Assembly (NCBI GenBank): GCA_002842215.1 | Contig: PHCC01000007.1 | Location: forward strand, 39,113-103,112 | Source: Betaproteobacteria bacterium HGW-Betaproteobacteria-9 | Lineage (GTDB): Bacteria > Pseudomonadota > Gammaproteobacteria > Burkholderiales > Burkholderiaceae_C | Length of the DNA: 64,000 bases | Direction: 5' to 3' | In this document: positions 28,628-36,313 of the stretch, piece after piece | Layout: each line of letters begins with the position of its first letter | Numbering within the stretch: position 1 is the first letter of the stretch | Position numbers and translations under genes: made by a program | The notes under the pieces: model-generated | Databases searched by the model: none | What the model was told of the DNA's origin: nothing | What the model saw: the letters and a program-made list of their open reading frames with translations, nothing else

Positions 28628-30184
28628 ATGCTACAGCTCGGACCGGTGCTGCAGTTTCTGGGTTGCCAGAATCACACCTGGGGTATCGGCGTACTCGTCG
28701 TCACCGACGCAGGCGACCCGCCGCCGGCCCTCCAGGTCCCGGCGCCGGCCCAGGTCGTCGCCCCGGTCCAGATGGCCGTACCCGGCCTTTCGGCCACCGC
28801 CTGGCGCTTTGATGTGGCCGTGCCCCAGACGGCAGCGGCCCAGACAGTCAACTATCTGTTGAGCGGCCAGAGCCACAGCTTCGATGTGCCCGGGGTCGAC
28901 GCCATGCCCAGCATGGCCTACGTGTCGTGCAACGGCTTCTCGGACCCGCGCGCCAAAAAGGGCCTGCAGCAGCCCAACGCCCTCTGGTCGCGCCTGGGCC
29001 GTCTGCACAACAGGATCGACCGCGTCGACAGCACCAGCTTCGGCCCGCTGCACCTGCTGCTCATGGGCGGGGACCAGATATACAGCGACGACATGTGGGT
29101 CAAGCTGCCCGAGCTGCAGGCGTGGTCTGAGCTGCCCTGGCCCCAGCGCATCACCGCCCCGTTCACCGCCAGCCTGCGCAGCGCACTGGCCGCACACTTC
29201 TCGCGCCTCTACCTGGACCGCTGGAGCCAGCCCGAAGTGGCCGCCCTGCTCGCCAGTGTGCCCACCGTGATGATGTGGGACGACCACGACATCATGGACG
29301 GCTGGGGCTCGCACCCCGCCGAGCTGCACGACTGCCCGGTGTTCCAGGGCATCTTTGCCGTGGCCAGCAACGCGTTCGAGCTCTTCCAGCGGCAGATGAT
29401 GGGCGCGCCGTCGCCCGCCACCCTGCCGGGCCAGACGGCCCACAGCAGCGGTTACCGCATCGGCCCGGCGGGCCTGCTGGTGCTCGACATGCGCAGCGAA
29501 CGCCGGCCACGCGGTGGCGACGTGGACGCCAGCGGCGGCCAGCTGCGGGCCGAGCAGGTGATCAGCGAAGCCAGCTGGCGCGCCATCTACCACTGGCTCG
29601 ACGCCCAGGCCGCCGCGGGCGACATGAAACACCTGTTCGTGATGAGCAGCATCCCCGTGGTGCACCCCAGCTTCGAACTGCTGGAGAAACTGCTCGGCGT
29701 GTTCCCCGGCCAACAAGAGCTGGAAGACGACCTGCGCGATCACTGGACCAGCCCGCCCCACAAGGCCGAACGCCTGCGCCTTGTGCACCGCCTGCTCGGA
29801 GCCAGCGAAAGCGGCACCCGCGTGACCCTGCTGTCAGGCGATGTGCACGTGGCCGCCGTGGGCGTGATCGAATCCGACCGCACCGACGTGCCTGCCACGG
29901 CCCGCGTGATCAACCAGCTCACCTCCAGCGGCATCGTGCACCCGCCTCCGCCAGGCGTGGTGTTGTACTTCCTGGAACAGGCCTGCCAGATGGTGGAGAC
30001 CATCGACCGCGGCATCAGCGGCGCGATGTACGAGTTCCCGACCACCCGCCACCGCATGATCGGCTGCCGCAACTTCATGACCCTGCAGCCCGACGCCCCC
30101 GGCCAGGCCAACCGCTTCTGGATCAACTGGTGGGCCGAGGGGGAGGCGCATCCCTACACGAAGGTGGTGCACCCGGTGAAGTGA
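28628..30184 (+). CDS. PhoD-like phosphodiesterase/alkaline phosphatase
   Basis: A 518-aa metallophosphatase of the PhoD/MetalloPhos_2 type. The metal-binding blocks are GGDQIYSDDMW (about residue 155), MMWDDHDIMDGWGSH (about 215) and LLSGDVHVAAVGV (about 405). No signal peptide or Tat motif is visible, so unlike classical PhoD it is probably cytoplasmic. The ATG at 28628 has GGGAGG 7 nt upstream. Possible substrates are phosphodiesters or phosphomonoesters. It is one of several phosphorus-related genes in this window. Confidence 0.82.
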   Translation: MLQLGPVLQFLGCQNHTWGIGVLVVTDAGDPPPALQVPAPAQVVAPVQMAVPGLSATAWRFDVAVPQTAAAQTVNYLLSGQSHSFDVPGVDAMPSMAYVSCNGFSDPRAKKGLQQPNALWSRLGRLHNRIDRVDSTSFGPLHLLLMGGDQIYSDDMWVKLPELQAWSELPWPQRITAPFTASLRSALAAHFSRLYLDRWSQPEVAALLASVPTVMMWDDHDIMDGWGSHPAELHDCPVFQGIFAVASNAFELFQRQMMGAPSPATLPGQTAHSSGYRIGPAGLLVLDMRSERRPRGGDVDASGGQLRAEQVISEASWRAIYHWLDAQAAAGDMKHLFVMSSIPVVHPSFELLEKLLGVFPGQQELEDDLRDHWTSPPHKAERLRLVHRLLGASESGTRVTLLSGDVHVAAVGVIESDRTDVPATARVINQLTSSGIVHPPPPGVVLYFLEQACQMVETIDRGISGAMYEFPTTRHRMIGCRNFMTLQPDAPGQANRFWINWWAEGEAHPYTKVVHPVK

Positions 30185-30194
30185 ACGGGCTGGG

Positions 30195-33023
30195 TCAGTG
30201 CGCCTGATCCCAGTTCGCCCCCACGCCCACCTCGGCCAGCAACGGCACCTTGAGCGCGGCCACGCCGGCCATCAGGCACGGGATTTCGGTCTTCAGCCAG
30301 TCCACTTCCGCCAAGGGCACTTCGAACACCAGTTCGTCGTGCACCTGCATGATCATCTTCGTGCCCTTGCCCTGGTCGTCCAGCGCCTTCTGCACCGCCA
30401 CCATAGCCAGCTTGATCAGGTCGGCGGCTGTGCCTTGCATGGGGGCGTTGATGGCCTGGCGCTCCAGCGCTGCCTGCTTCGCACCCTTGGCGTTCTGGAT
30501 GTCCGGCAAAACCAGGCGGCGCCCGAACACGGTCTCCACGTAGCCCTGTGCCTTGGCCAGGGCGCGGGTGTCGTCCATGTACTGCTTGACGCCCGAGAAG
30601 CGCGCAAAGTAGCGGTCGATGTAGGTCTTGGCGGCTGCGTTCTCGATGCCCAGCGACTTGGCGAGGCCAAAGGTGCCCATGCCGTAGATGAGGCCGAAGT
30701 TGATGGTCTTGGCGTAGCGGCGCTGCTCGTTGCTGACCTCGGCGGGCGTGATGCCGAACACCTCGGCCGCGGTGGCGCGGTGCACGTCTTCACCGGCCTG
30801 GAAGGCGCGCAGCAAGGCCGCGTCGCCGCTCAGGTGCGCCATGATGCGCAGCTCGATCTGCGAGTAGTCGGCGCTGGCGATCACGCTGCCCGAGGGCGCC
30901 ACGAAGGCTTCGCGCACCTTGCGGCCTTCGGCGGTCCGGATGGGGATGTTCTGCAGGTTCGGGTCGTTGCTGGAGAGGCGTCCGGTCACGGCCACGGCCT
31001 GCGCGTAGTGCGTGTGCACGCGGCCGGTGCGCGGATTGGCGAGCAGGGCGAGCTTGTCGGTGTAGGTTCCCTTGAGCTTGGCGAGGCTACGGTGCTCCAG
31101 GATCTTGGCGGGCAGCGGGTAGTCTTCTGCAAGCTTTTCAAGTACCTCTTCGTCGGTGCTGCGGGCGCCGGTGGCGGTTTTTTTGATGACCGGCAGGCCG
31201 AGTTTGTCGAAGAAGATTTCGCCGAGCTGCTTGGGGCTGGCCAGGTTGAAGGGCTGGCCCGCAATTTCATACGCCTCCTGCTCCAGCGCGAAGATGCGCT
31301 GGCCCAGCTCGTGGCTCTGCTTCGCCAGCGTGGGCGCGTCGATCAGCACGCCGTTGCGCTCGATGCGGTAGAGCGTTTCGCTGCTGGCGATTTCGAGTTC
31401 GTAGATGAAGCGCAGTTTCGCATCGGCGTCCAGCTGCGGCCAGAGCGCGCGGTGCACGTCCAGGGTCTGGTCGCTGTCTTCGCAGGAGTATTCGGATGCC
31501 TTGGCCACGTCGACCTGGGCAAACGGGATCTGGTGCGCGCCTTTGCCGCACAGGTCCTCGTAGTTGATGCCGCTGCGGCCCAGGTGGCGCTCGGCCAGGC
31601 TGGACAGGCCGTGCGGCTTGTGCACCTCGAGCACGTAGCTTTGCAGCATGGTGTCGTGCACATAGCCCTGCACCTCGATGCCGTGGTTGGCGAACACATG
31701 GCGGTCGTATTTGATGTGCTGGCCGAGCTTGTGCTTCTGTGGGTTCTCCAGCCAGGGTTTGAGTTTGGCCAGCACTTCGTCGAACGGCAGCTGTTCGGGC
31801 GCGTCGGGGCCGGCGTGCATCAGGGGGATGTAGGCGGCTTCGCCGGGTGTCACGCTGAAGCTGATGCCCACGATCTGGGCCACCATTTCGTCGAGCGAGG
31901 TGGTTTCGGTGTCCACGGCTACGAGATCGGCGGCTTCCACCTTGGCGAGCCAGGTGTTGAAGAGGTCCCAGGTGAGGATGGTGTCGTAGGCAAGATTGCT
32001 GCTGGAAGGCGTGGCGGGGGCTTCGCTGGCCTCTGCAGTTTCGGCTTCGCTGAAGAGGTCGTTGGTGGGCGCGCCCCTCACCCCGGCCCTCTCCCCAGAG
32101 GGGCGAGGGAGTGAAGAGGCTTCACCGCCGCCCAGCGCCTTGGCCAGGCCCTTGAAACCGTAGGTTTCGTAGAACGCCTTGAGTGGTTCGGTCTGGGGCT
32201 GGCCGATGCGGATGGCGTCGAGTGCGGGCATGTCGGGCACCCAGCCGTTCAGGTCGCAGTCGGTCTTGATGGTCAGCAGCTGGCGGCCGGTGGGCAGCCA
32301 GTCGAGCGCCTTGCGCAGCTTCTCGCCCACCGCGCCCTTGATCTGATCCGCCTGTGCCATCAGGGCGTCCACCGAACCGTATTCCTGCAACAGCTTCACA
32401 GCGGTCTTGGGGCCCACGCCCTGCACACCGGGCACGTTGTCGACCTGGTCACCCACCAGCATCTGGTAGTCCAGCATCAGGCGGGCCGGCACGCCGAATT
32501 CGGCCTCCACCCCGGCCAGATCGCGCACCTTGCCGCTCATGGTGTCAATGATGGCGATGTGTTCGTTCACCAGCTGGGCGAGGTCCTTGTCGCCACTGGA
32601 GATGATCACGTTGATGCCCTGGCGAGCCGCCGTCACGGCCAGGGTGCCGATCACGTCGTCGGCCTCGACGCCGGGCACGTCGAGCACCGGCCAGCCCATC
32701 AGGCGCACCACCTCGTGAATGGGAGCGATCTGGCTGCGCAAATCGTCGGGCATGGGGCTGCGCTGGGCCTTGTATTCGGGGTAGATGGCGTCGCGGAAGG
32801 TCGGGCCTTTGGCATCGAACACGCAGGCGCCGTACGCGGCGGGGTGGTCTTTGAGCAGCTTCTGCATCATGTTGATCAGGATGCGGATGGCTCCGGTCTT
32901 CTGCACCGTGCCATCGGGCAAGGTGGTGCTCATGGCGTCACCACCGGCAAAGAAGGCGCGGTAGAGGTAACTGGAACCATCGACCAGCAACAGGGTGGGG
33001 GTGGGCGTTTTTTCGTCGGACAT
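30195..33023 (-). CDS. polA: DNA polymerase I
   Basis: A 942-aa enzyme for Okazaki-fragment processing and repair. It has the 5'-3' exonuclease domain (residues 1 to about 290: LLLVDGSSYLYRAFF, SGDKDLAQLV), a 3'-5' exonuclease (LVAVDTETTSLDEM), and the polymerase motifs A (ADYSQIELRIMAHLSGD), B (RRYAKTINFGLIYGMG) and C (QVHDELVFEV). The linker after the first domain, about residues 304-317, contains SLPRPSGERAGVRG, the peptide read from a dispersed repeat inserted in frame. The start is ATG 33023, with CACAAT 6 nt upstream. Confidence 0.96.
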   Translation of the reverse strand: MSDEKTPTPTLLLVDGSSYLYRAFFAGGDAMSTTLPDGTVQKTGAIRILINMMQKLLKDHPAAYGACVFDAKGPTFRDAIYPEYKAQRSPMPDDLRSQIAPIHEVVRLMGWPVLDVPGVEADDVIGTLAVTAARQGINVIISSGDKDLAQLVNEHIAIIDTMSGKVRDLAGVEAEFGVPARLMLDYQMLVGDQVDNVPGVQGVGPKTAVKLLQEYGSVDALMAQADQIKGAVGEKLRKALDWLPTGRQLLTIKTDCDLNGWVPDMPALDAIRIGQPQTEPLKAFYETYGFKGLAKALGGGEASSLPRPSGERAGVRGAPTNDLFSEAETAEASEAPATPSSSNLAYDTILTWDLFNTWLAKVEAADLVAVDTETTSLDEMVAQIVGISFSVTPGEAAYIPLMHAGPDAPEQLPFDEVLAKLKPWLENPQKHKLGQHIKYDRHVFANHGIEVQGYVHDTMLQSYVLEVHKPHGLSSLAERHLGRSGINYEDLCGKGAHQIPFAQVDVAKASEYSCEDSDQTLDVHRALWPQLDADAKLRFIYELEIASSETLYRIERNGVLIDAPTLAKQSHELGQRIFALEQEAYEIAGQPFNLASPKQLGEIFFDKLGLPVIKKTATGARSTDEEVLEKLAEDYPLPAKILEHRSLAKLKGTYTDKLALLANPRTGRVHTHYAQAVAVTGRLSSNDPNLQNIPIRTAEGRKVREAFVAPSGSVIASADYSQIELRIMAHLSGDAALLRAFQAGEDVHRATAAEVFGITPAEVSNEQRRYAKTINFGLIYGMGTFGLAKSLGIENAAAKTYIDRYFARFSGVKQYMDDTRALAKAQGYVETVFGRRLVLPDIQNAKGAKQAALERQAINAPMQGTAADLIKLAMVAVQKALDDQGKGTKMIMQVHDELVFEVPLAEVDWLKTEIPCLMAGVAALKVPLLAEVGVGANWDQAH
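32073..32113 (-). repeat. Palindromic repeat inserted in polA
   Basis: A 41-bp element with inverted CCCCTC..GAGGGG-type arms (CCCTCACCCC and, after the centre, CCCCAGAGGGGCGAGGG). It is of a type that recurs widely between genes in proteobacteria. Here it lies inside polA, in frame, and encodes a charged loop between the 5'-3' and 3'-5' exonuclease domains. Confidence 0.6.
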
Positions 33024-33029
33024 GGGGCG

Positions 33030-33035
33030 ATTGTG
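33030..33035 (-). promoter_or_regulatory. CACAAT box, candidate -10 of polA
   Basis: CACAAT on the minus strand ends 6 nt before the polA ATG. The divergent TACAAT box of the DUF2782 gene lies only 47 bp away, so the two promoters are back to back. Confidence 0.4.
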
Positions 33036-33082
33036 GGGGAATCTCCACAGCCCGAGCCGACGCGCGGCGCCACCCGACTGCC

Positions 33083-33088
33083 TACAAT
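33083..33088 (+). promoter_or_regulatory. TACAAT box, candidate -10 of the DUF2782 gene
   Basis: TACAAT lies 5 nt before the ATG at 33094, suggesting a leaderless mRNA for the DUF2782-thrB pair. No strong -35 is visible. Confidence 0.45.
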
Positions 33089-33093
33089 GGGGC

Positions 33094-33447
33094 ATGCGCC
33101 ATACCATCACCTTCCTGTCCCGCCTGTCAGTGCCGGCTCTCGCCCTGACCCTTGCCCTGCCCGCGCTGGCCCAGGCCCCTGCGCCAGCCGCCGAGGCGGC
33201 GGCGATCGTGCCTGCCGAATCCGGCCCGCCCGCGGGCGGCGCGCGCATCGAGCGCATCACCCACGAAGACGGGCTTTCTCGTATTGATGAGCTGCGCGTG
33301 GGCGGCCAGACGCGCAGCATCGCCGTGCAGCCCAAGAACGGCGCACCCGGCTACGAAATCACGCCCTTGCCGGCCGGCGCAGACCTCACCGACACCCAGA
33401 ACAAGGGCTCCACTGGCAAAAGCCGCTGGCGCATCCTCAACTTCTGA
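33094..33447 (+). CDS. DUF2782 periplasmic protein
   Basis: A 117-aa exported protein with a signal peptide ending about residue 27 (LPALAQA). An Ala/Pro-rich linker is followed by the compact domain RIERITHEDGLSRIDELRVG to SRWRILNF, characteristic of DUF2782. These proteins sit next to polA and thrB in many Beta- and Gammaproteobacteria; their function is unknown. thrB starts 15 nt downstream. ATG 33094 is set by the signal peptide and the TACAAT box. Confidence 0.85.
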   Translation: MRHTITFLSRLSVPALALTLALPALAQAPAPAAEAAAIVPAESGPPAGGARIERITHEDGLSRIDELRVGGQTRSIAVQPKNGAPGYEITPLPAGADLTDTQNKGSTGKSRWRILNF

Positions 33448-33462
33448 TCGCCTGTATTTTTC

Positions 33463-34473
33463 ATGGCCGTTTACACCGAAGTCCCGTTTGACGAGGCGGC
33501 AGCCCTGCTGCGCGCGTTGAATCTGGGCGAACTCACCGAGCTGCGTGGCATTCACGGTGGCATCGAAAACACCAACTATTTCGTCACCACCGAGCGCGAG
33601 GGCCTGCACGAGACCCACGTGCTCACGGTGTTCGAGCGCCTGGGTTTCGAGCAGCTGCCGTACTACCTGCACTTCATGAAGCACCTGGCGGGCAAAGGCA
33701 TCCCGGTGCCCGAACCCGCCGCCGATGCGCAGGGCGAGATCCTGCACACGCTGCAGGGCAAACCGGCCGCCGTGGTCAACAAGCTGCGCGGCCACAGTGA
33801 ACTGGCGCCCACGGAATCGCATTGCCGGGCGGTGGGCGACATGCTCGCGCGCCTGCACCTGGCCGGGCGCGATTTCGGCATGAGCCAGCCCAACCTGCGC
33901 GGCCTGCCGTGGTGGAATGAAACCGTGCCGGTGGTCCTGCCGCACCTGAGCGCGAGCCAGAATGCCCTGATCCGCACCGAACTGGCCTACCAGAACCACG
34001 TGGCGGCCCTGCCGGCGTTCACCGCCCTGCCCCGCGGCCCGGTGCACGCCGACCTGTTCCGCGACAACGTGATGTTTGAAGACGGTGAACTCACCGGCTT
34101 TTTTGACTTCTATTTCGCCGGCAACGACAGCTTTCTGTTCGATCTGGCGGTCTGCCTGAACGACTGGTGCATCCGCCACGCGCCGGACGACAGCGACGGC
34201 CAGCACGACGCCACCCTGGCGCAGGCCATGGTGTCGGCCTACCAGTCGGTGCGCCCGCTGAACGCGGCCGAGCGCAGTCTGCTGCCGGCCATGTTGCGCG
34301 CCGGGGCACTGCGTTTCTGGCTCTCGCGCCTGTGGGACTGGCACCTGCCGCGCGACGCCACCATGCTCAAGCCCCACGATCCGGGGCACTTTGAGCGCGT
34401 GCTGCGCGAGCGGGTGGCGCTGGCGCCCGGCCTGCTGGCCGCGCTGCTGGAAGAACACAGCCTGGCCGCCTGA
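33463..34473 (+). CDS. thrB: Homoserine kinase (APH-type)
   Basis: Phosphorylates homoserine in threonine synthesis. At 336 aa it belongs to the ThrB form with an aminoglycoside-phosphotransferase fold rather than the GHMP form. Motifs are GGIENTNYFV near residue 31, the catalytic loop VHADLFRDNVMF, and FDFYFAGND, the metal-binding equivalent of DFG. It is the second gene after DUF2782, the usual order near polA in Burkholderiales. Confidence 0.93.
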   Translation: MAVYTEVPFDEAAALLRALNLGELTELRGIHGGIENTNYFVTTEREGLHETHVLTVFERLGFEQLPYYLHFMKHLAGKGIPVPEPAADAQGEILHTLQGKPAAVVNKLRGHSELAPTESHCRAVGDMLARLHLAGRDFGMSQPNLRGLPWWNETVPVVLPHLSASQNALIRTELAYQNHVAALPAFTALPRGPVHADLFRDNVMFEDGELTGFFDFYFAGNDSFLFDLAVCLNDWCIRHAPDDSDGQHDATLAQAMVSAYQSVRPLNAAERSLLPAMLRAGALRFWLSRLWDWHLPRDATMLKPHDPGHFERVLRERVALAPGLLAALLEEHSLAA

Positions 34474-34543
34474 GAGGCTGAGAGGAAATCGGTCATGCCC
34501 GCCTTGACGCCCCAAACCACCGCCAGCCGCGTTGCAAATGCGC

Positions 34544-34563
34544 GCCGTAGCCCGAGCTACGGC
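34544..34563. repeat. Extragenic hairpin after thrB
   Basis: Perfect 8-bp inverted repeat GCCGTAGC-CCGA-GCTACGGC flanked by partly complementary GCAAATGC / GCTTTGCG. It lies in the 179-bp gap between thrB and the next gene. There is no T-tract, so it looks like a REP-type element rather than a terminator. Confidence 0.4.
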
Positions 34564-34652
34564 TGTGCTTTGCGCCTTGCCGGCAGCGCTTTGGGACGCC
34601 CTTTCGGCCACGCCCAATTCCCTCCCAGCCTCTGAGCCCGACCCAACCCCGC

Positions 34653-35453
34653 ATGAAACTCCGCAACGTCCCCGCAGGCACCGGCCTGCAGTGGGTGAAA
34701 CTGGGCATCCAGACCTTTTTTCGCCAGCCCCTGGCCCTCTCGGGCCTGTTTTTCATGTTCATGGCCGCAGTGTCGGTGCTGTCGATCATCCCGATTCTGG
34801 GCACCGCCTTGTCGGCCGTGCTCACGCCTGCGGCCAACCTGGGCCTGATGGCGGCCAGCCGTGAGGCGTCGGCCGGGCGCTTCCCCATGCCATCCACGCT
34901 GGTCAGCGCGTTTCGCGGGAGCCGCGAACAGAAGCGCGCCATGCTGGTGCTGGGATCGATCTACGCCGGTTGCCTTCTGCTGGTGCTGGCCACGGCCGCG
35001 CTGCTCGGCCCCGCAGCGCCGGTGGGCGAAGTCGAAACCAGCGTCACCCCCCAAATGATGCAGGACCTGCTGGCCAGCCCGGGCCTGTGGTTTGCCCTGC
35101 TGGTGTACATCCCGGTGCTCATGATGTTCTGGCACGCGCCGGCGCTGGTGCACTGGCACGGCGTGAGCCCGGTCAAGAGCCTGTTTTTCAGCGCCCTGGC
35201 CTGCTGGCAGAACAAGGGCGCCCTGCTGGTTTTCGCCATCGGCTGGATGGGCGTGTTCCTGCTCTCCGGGCTGGTGATCAGTTTCCTGGGCTCGGTGTTG
35301 GGCGGCGCCCAGGCGCTCAACGTCATCATGTACCCGGCCGTGCTGTTCGTGGCCTCGATGTTCTACGCCTCGGTCTATTTCACCTTCCGCGACAGCTTTG
35401 ACACCGGCGCCGAGCCCGAACAACTGCCCTCAACCACCGGAGACCCGACATGA
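34653..35453 (+). CDS. BPSS1780-family membrane protein
   Basis: A 266-aa inner-membrane protein with five or six hydrophobic segments (around residues 25-70, 95-120, 145-170, 190-225, 235-250) and the conserved opening VPAGTGLQWVKLGIQTFFRQ, which I recognise from the BPSS1780 family of Burkholderiales. Function is unknown. Its stop overlaps the start of the FecR-domain gene by 4 nt, so the two are co-translated. Confidence 0.8.
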   Translation: MKLRNVPAGTGLQWVKLGIQTFFRQPLALSGLFFMFMAAVSVLSIIPILGTALSAVLTPAANLGLMAASREASAGRFPMPSTLVSAFRGSREQKRAMLVLGSIYAGCLLLVLATAALLGPAAPVGEVETSVTPQMMQDLLASPGLWFALLVYIPVLMMFWHAPALVHWHGVSPVKSLFFSALACWQNKGALLVFAIGWMGVFLLSGLVISFLGSVLGGAQALNVIMYPAVLFVASMFYASVYFTFRDSFDTGAEPEQLPSTTGDPT

Positions 35454-36205
35454 CTCAGCACACCCTGCTTGGCCGCCATGAAGACGAGATGCTGTGGTTC
35501 CAGCGCCGCGATGTCCTGGCCGCGGCGGGCACCTGGCTGGCCCTCGGGGGCGCGAGCGCCGCGCAGGCCCAAGCGCGCAGCAATGTGGTCGATCTGCTGG
35601 GCGACGTGTTGCTCAACGGGCAACGCATGTCGCCGCAGCACACGGTGCAGACCGGTGACCAGATCCAGACCGGCCCGGGCTCGCGGCTGCTGTTCGTGGT
35701 GGGCAACGCTGCCTTTCATGTGCGGCAGAACTCGCGCCTGGAGGTCGGGCGCGGCGCCACGCTCAACACCGTGAGCCTGCTGCGCCTGCTCACCGGGGCC
35801 GTGGTCAGCGTGTTCGGACGTTCGGCCAGCCGCAGCATCGTCACGCCCACGCTCACCGCCGGCATCCGCGGCACCGGCGTCTATACCGAAGTCATGCCCG
35901 ACCAGCGCAGCTACTTCTGCAACTGCTATGGCACGGTCGACGTGAGCGCCCGTGGTGACAAGGCGCTCTCGGTGTCGAGCTACCACCAGTCGTTCTGGGG
36001 CGAGGTCGAACCGAAAAACGGGCGCCTGCTCACGCCGGCGGGTGCGATCAACCACACCGACGAGGAACTCGAATTTCTCTGCCAGTTGCTGGGCCAGCAA
36101 ACCGCCTGGCAACACGCCGGCAAAAAAGGCGTGAAAGACGGCAAGGGCTACATGGAAGACCAGCCGGGGCAGATGCACCCGGCGATGACGCCGCTACCAC
36201 GCTGA
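35450..36205 (+). CDS. FecR-domain protein
   Basis: A 251-aa protein with a Tat-like leader (FQRRDVLAAAGTWLALGGAS), then a FecR-type beta-rich domain (NGQRMSPQHTVQTGDQIQTG, FHVRQNSRLEVG, GIRGTGVYTEV) around residues 45-160. A Cys-containing segment (RSYFCNCYG) and a charged tail follow. The FecR fold binds or signals in the periplasm; no sigma factor or TonB receptor is nearby, so it is not a classical FecIR pair. It is fused by overlap to the BPSS1780 gene. Its 3' end precedes the phoX promoter region. Confidence 0.75.
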   Translation: MTQHTLLGRHEDEMLWFQRRDVLAAAGTWLALGGASAAQAQARSNVVDLLGDVLLNGQRMSPQHTVQTGDQIQTGPGSRLLFVVGNAAFHVRQNSRLEVGRGATLNTVSLLRLLTGAVVSVFGRSASRSIVTPTLTAGIRGTGVYTEVMPDQRSYFCNCYGTVDVSARGDKALSVSSYHQSFWGEVEPKNGRLLTPAGAINHTDEELEFLCQLLGQQTAWQHAGKKGVKDGKGYMEDQPGQMHPAMTPLPR

Positions 36206-36246
36206 TAGCAGGGAAGCACGCGCAGGCAGGTTGAACTGCCACACCA

Positions 36247-36264
36247 CTGTCACGCGGGTTTCAC
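36247..36264 (+). promoter_or_regulatory. Pho-box-like site upstream of phoX
   Basis: CTGTCAC-GCGG-GTTTCAC: two 7-bp direct half-sites separated by 4 bp, matching the layout of the PhoB consensus (CTGTCAT-N4-CTGTCAT) with substitutions. It lies 50 nt before the phoX start with a GATGCT -10-like box about 11 bp downstream. PhoB control is inferred from the motif and from the nature of the gene. Confidence 0.55.
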
Positions 36265-36313
36265 ACAAACCGGGGATGCTAGGCCCCGTTTGTTCAACCC
36301 ACGAGGCATTCCA

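Noticed and set aside
34496..34636. 46-codon frame between thrB and the BPSS1780 gene.
   Set aside because: No ribosome site, and most of the peptide is read from a palindromic element; composition is unlike real proteins of this genome.
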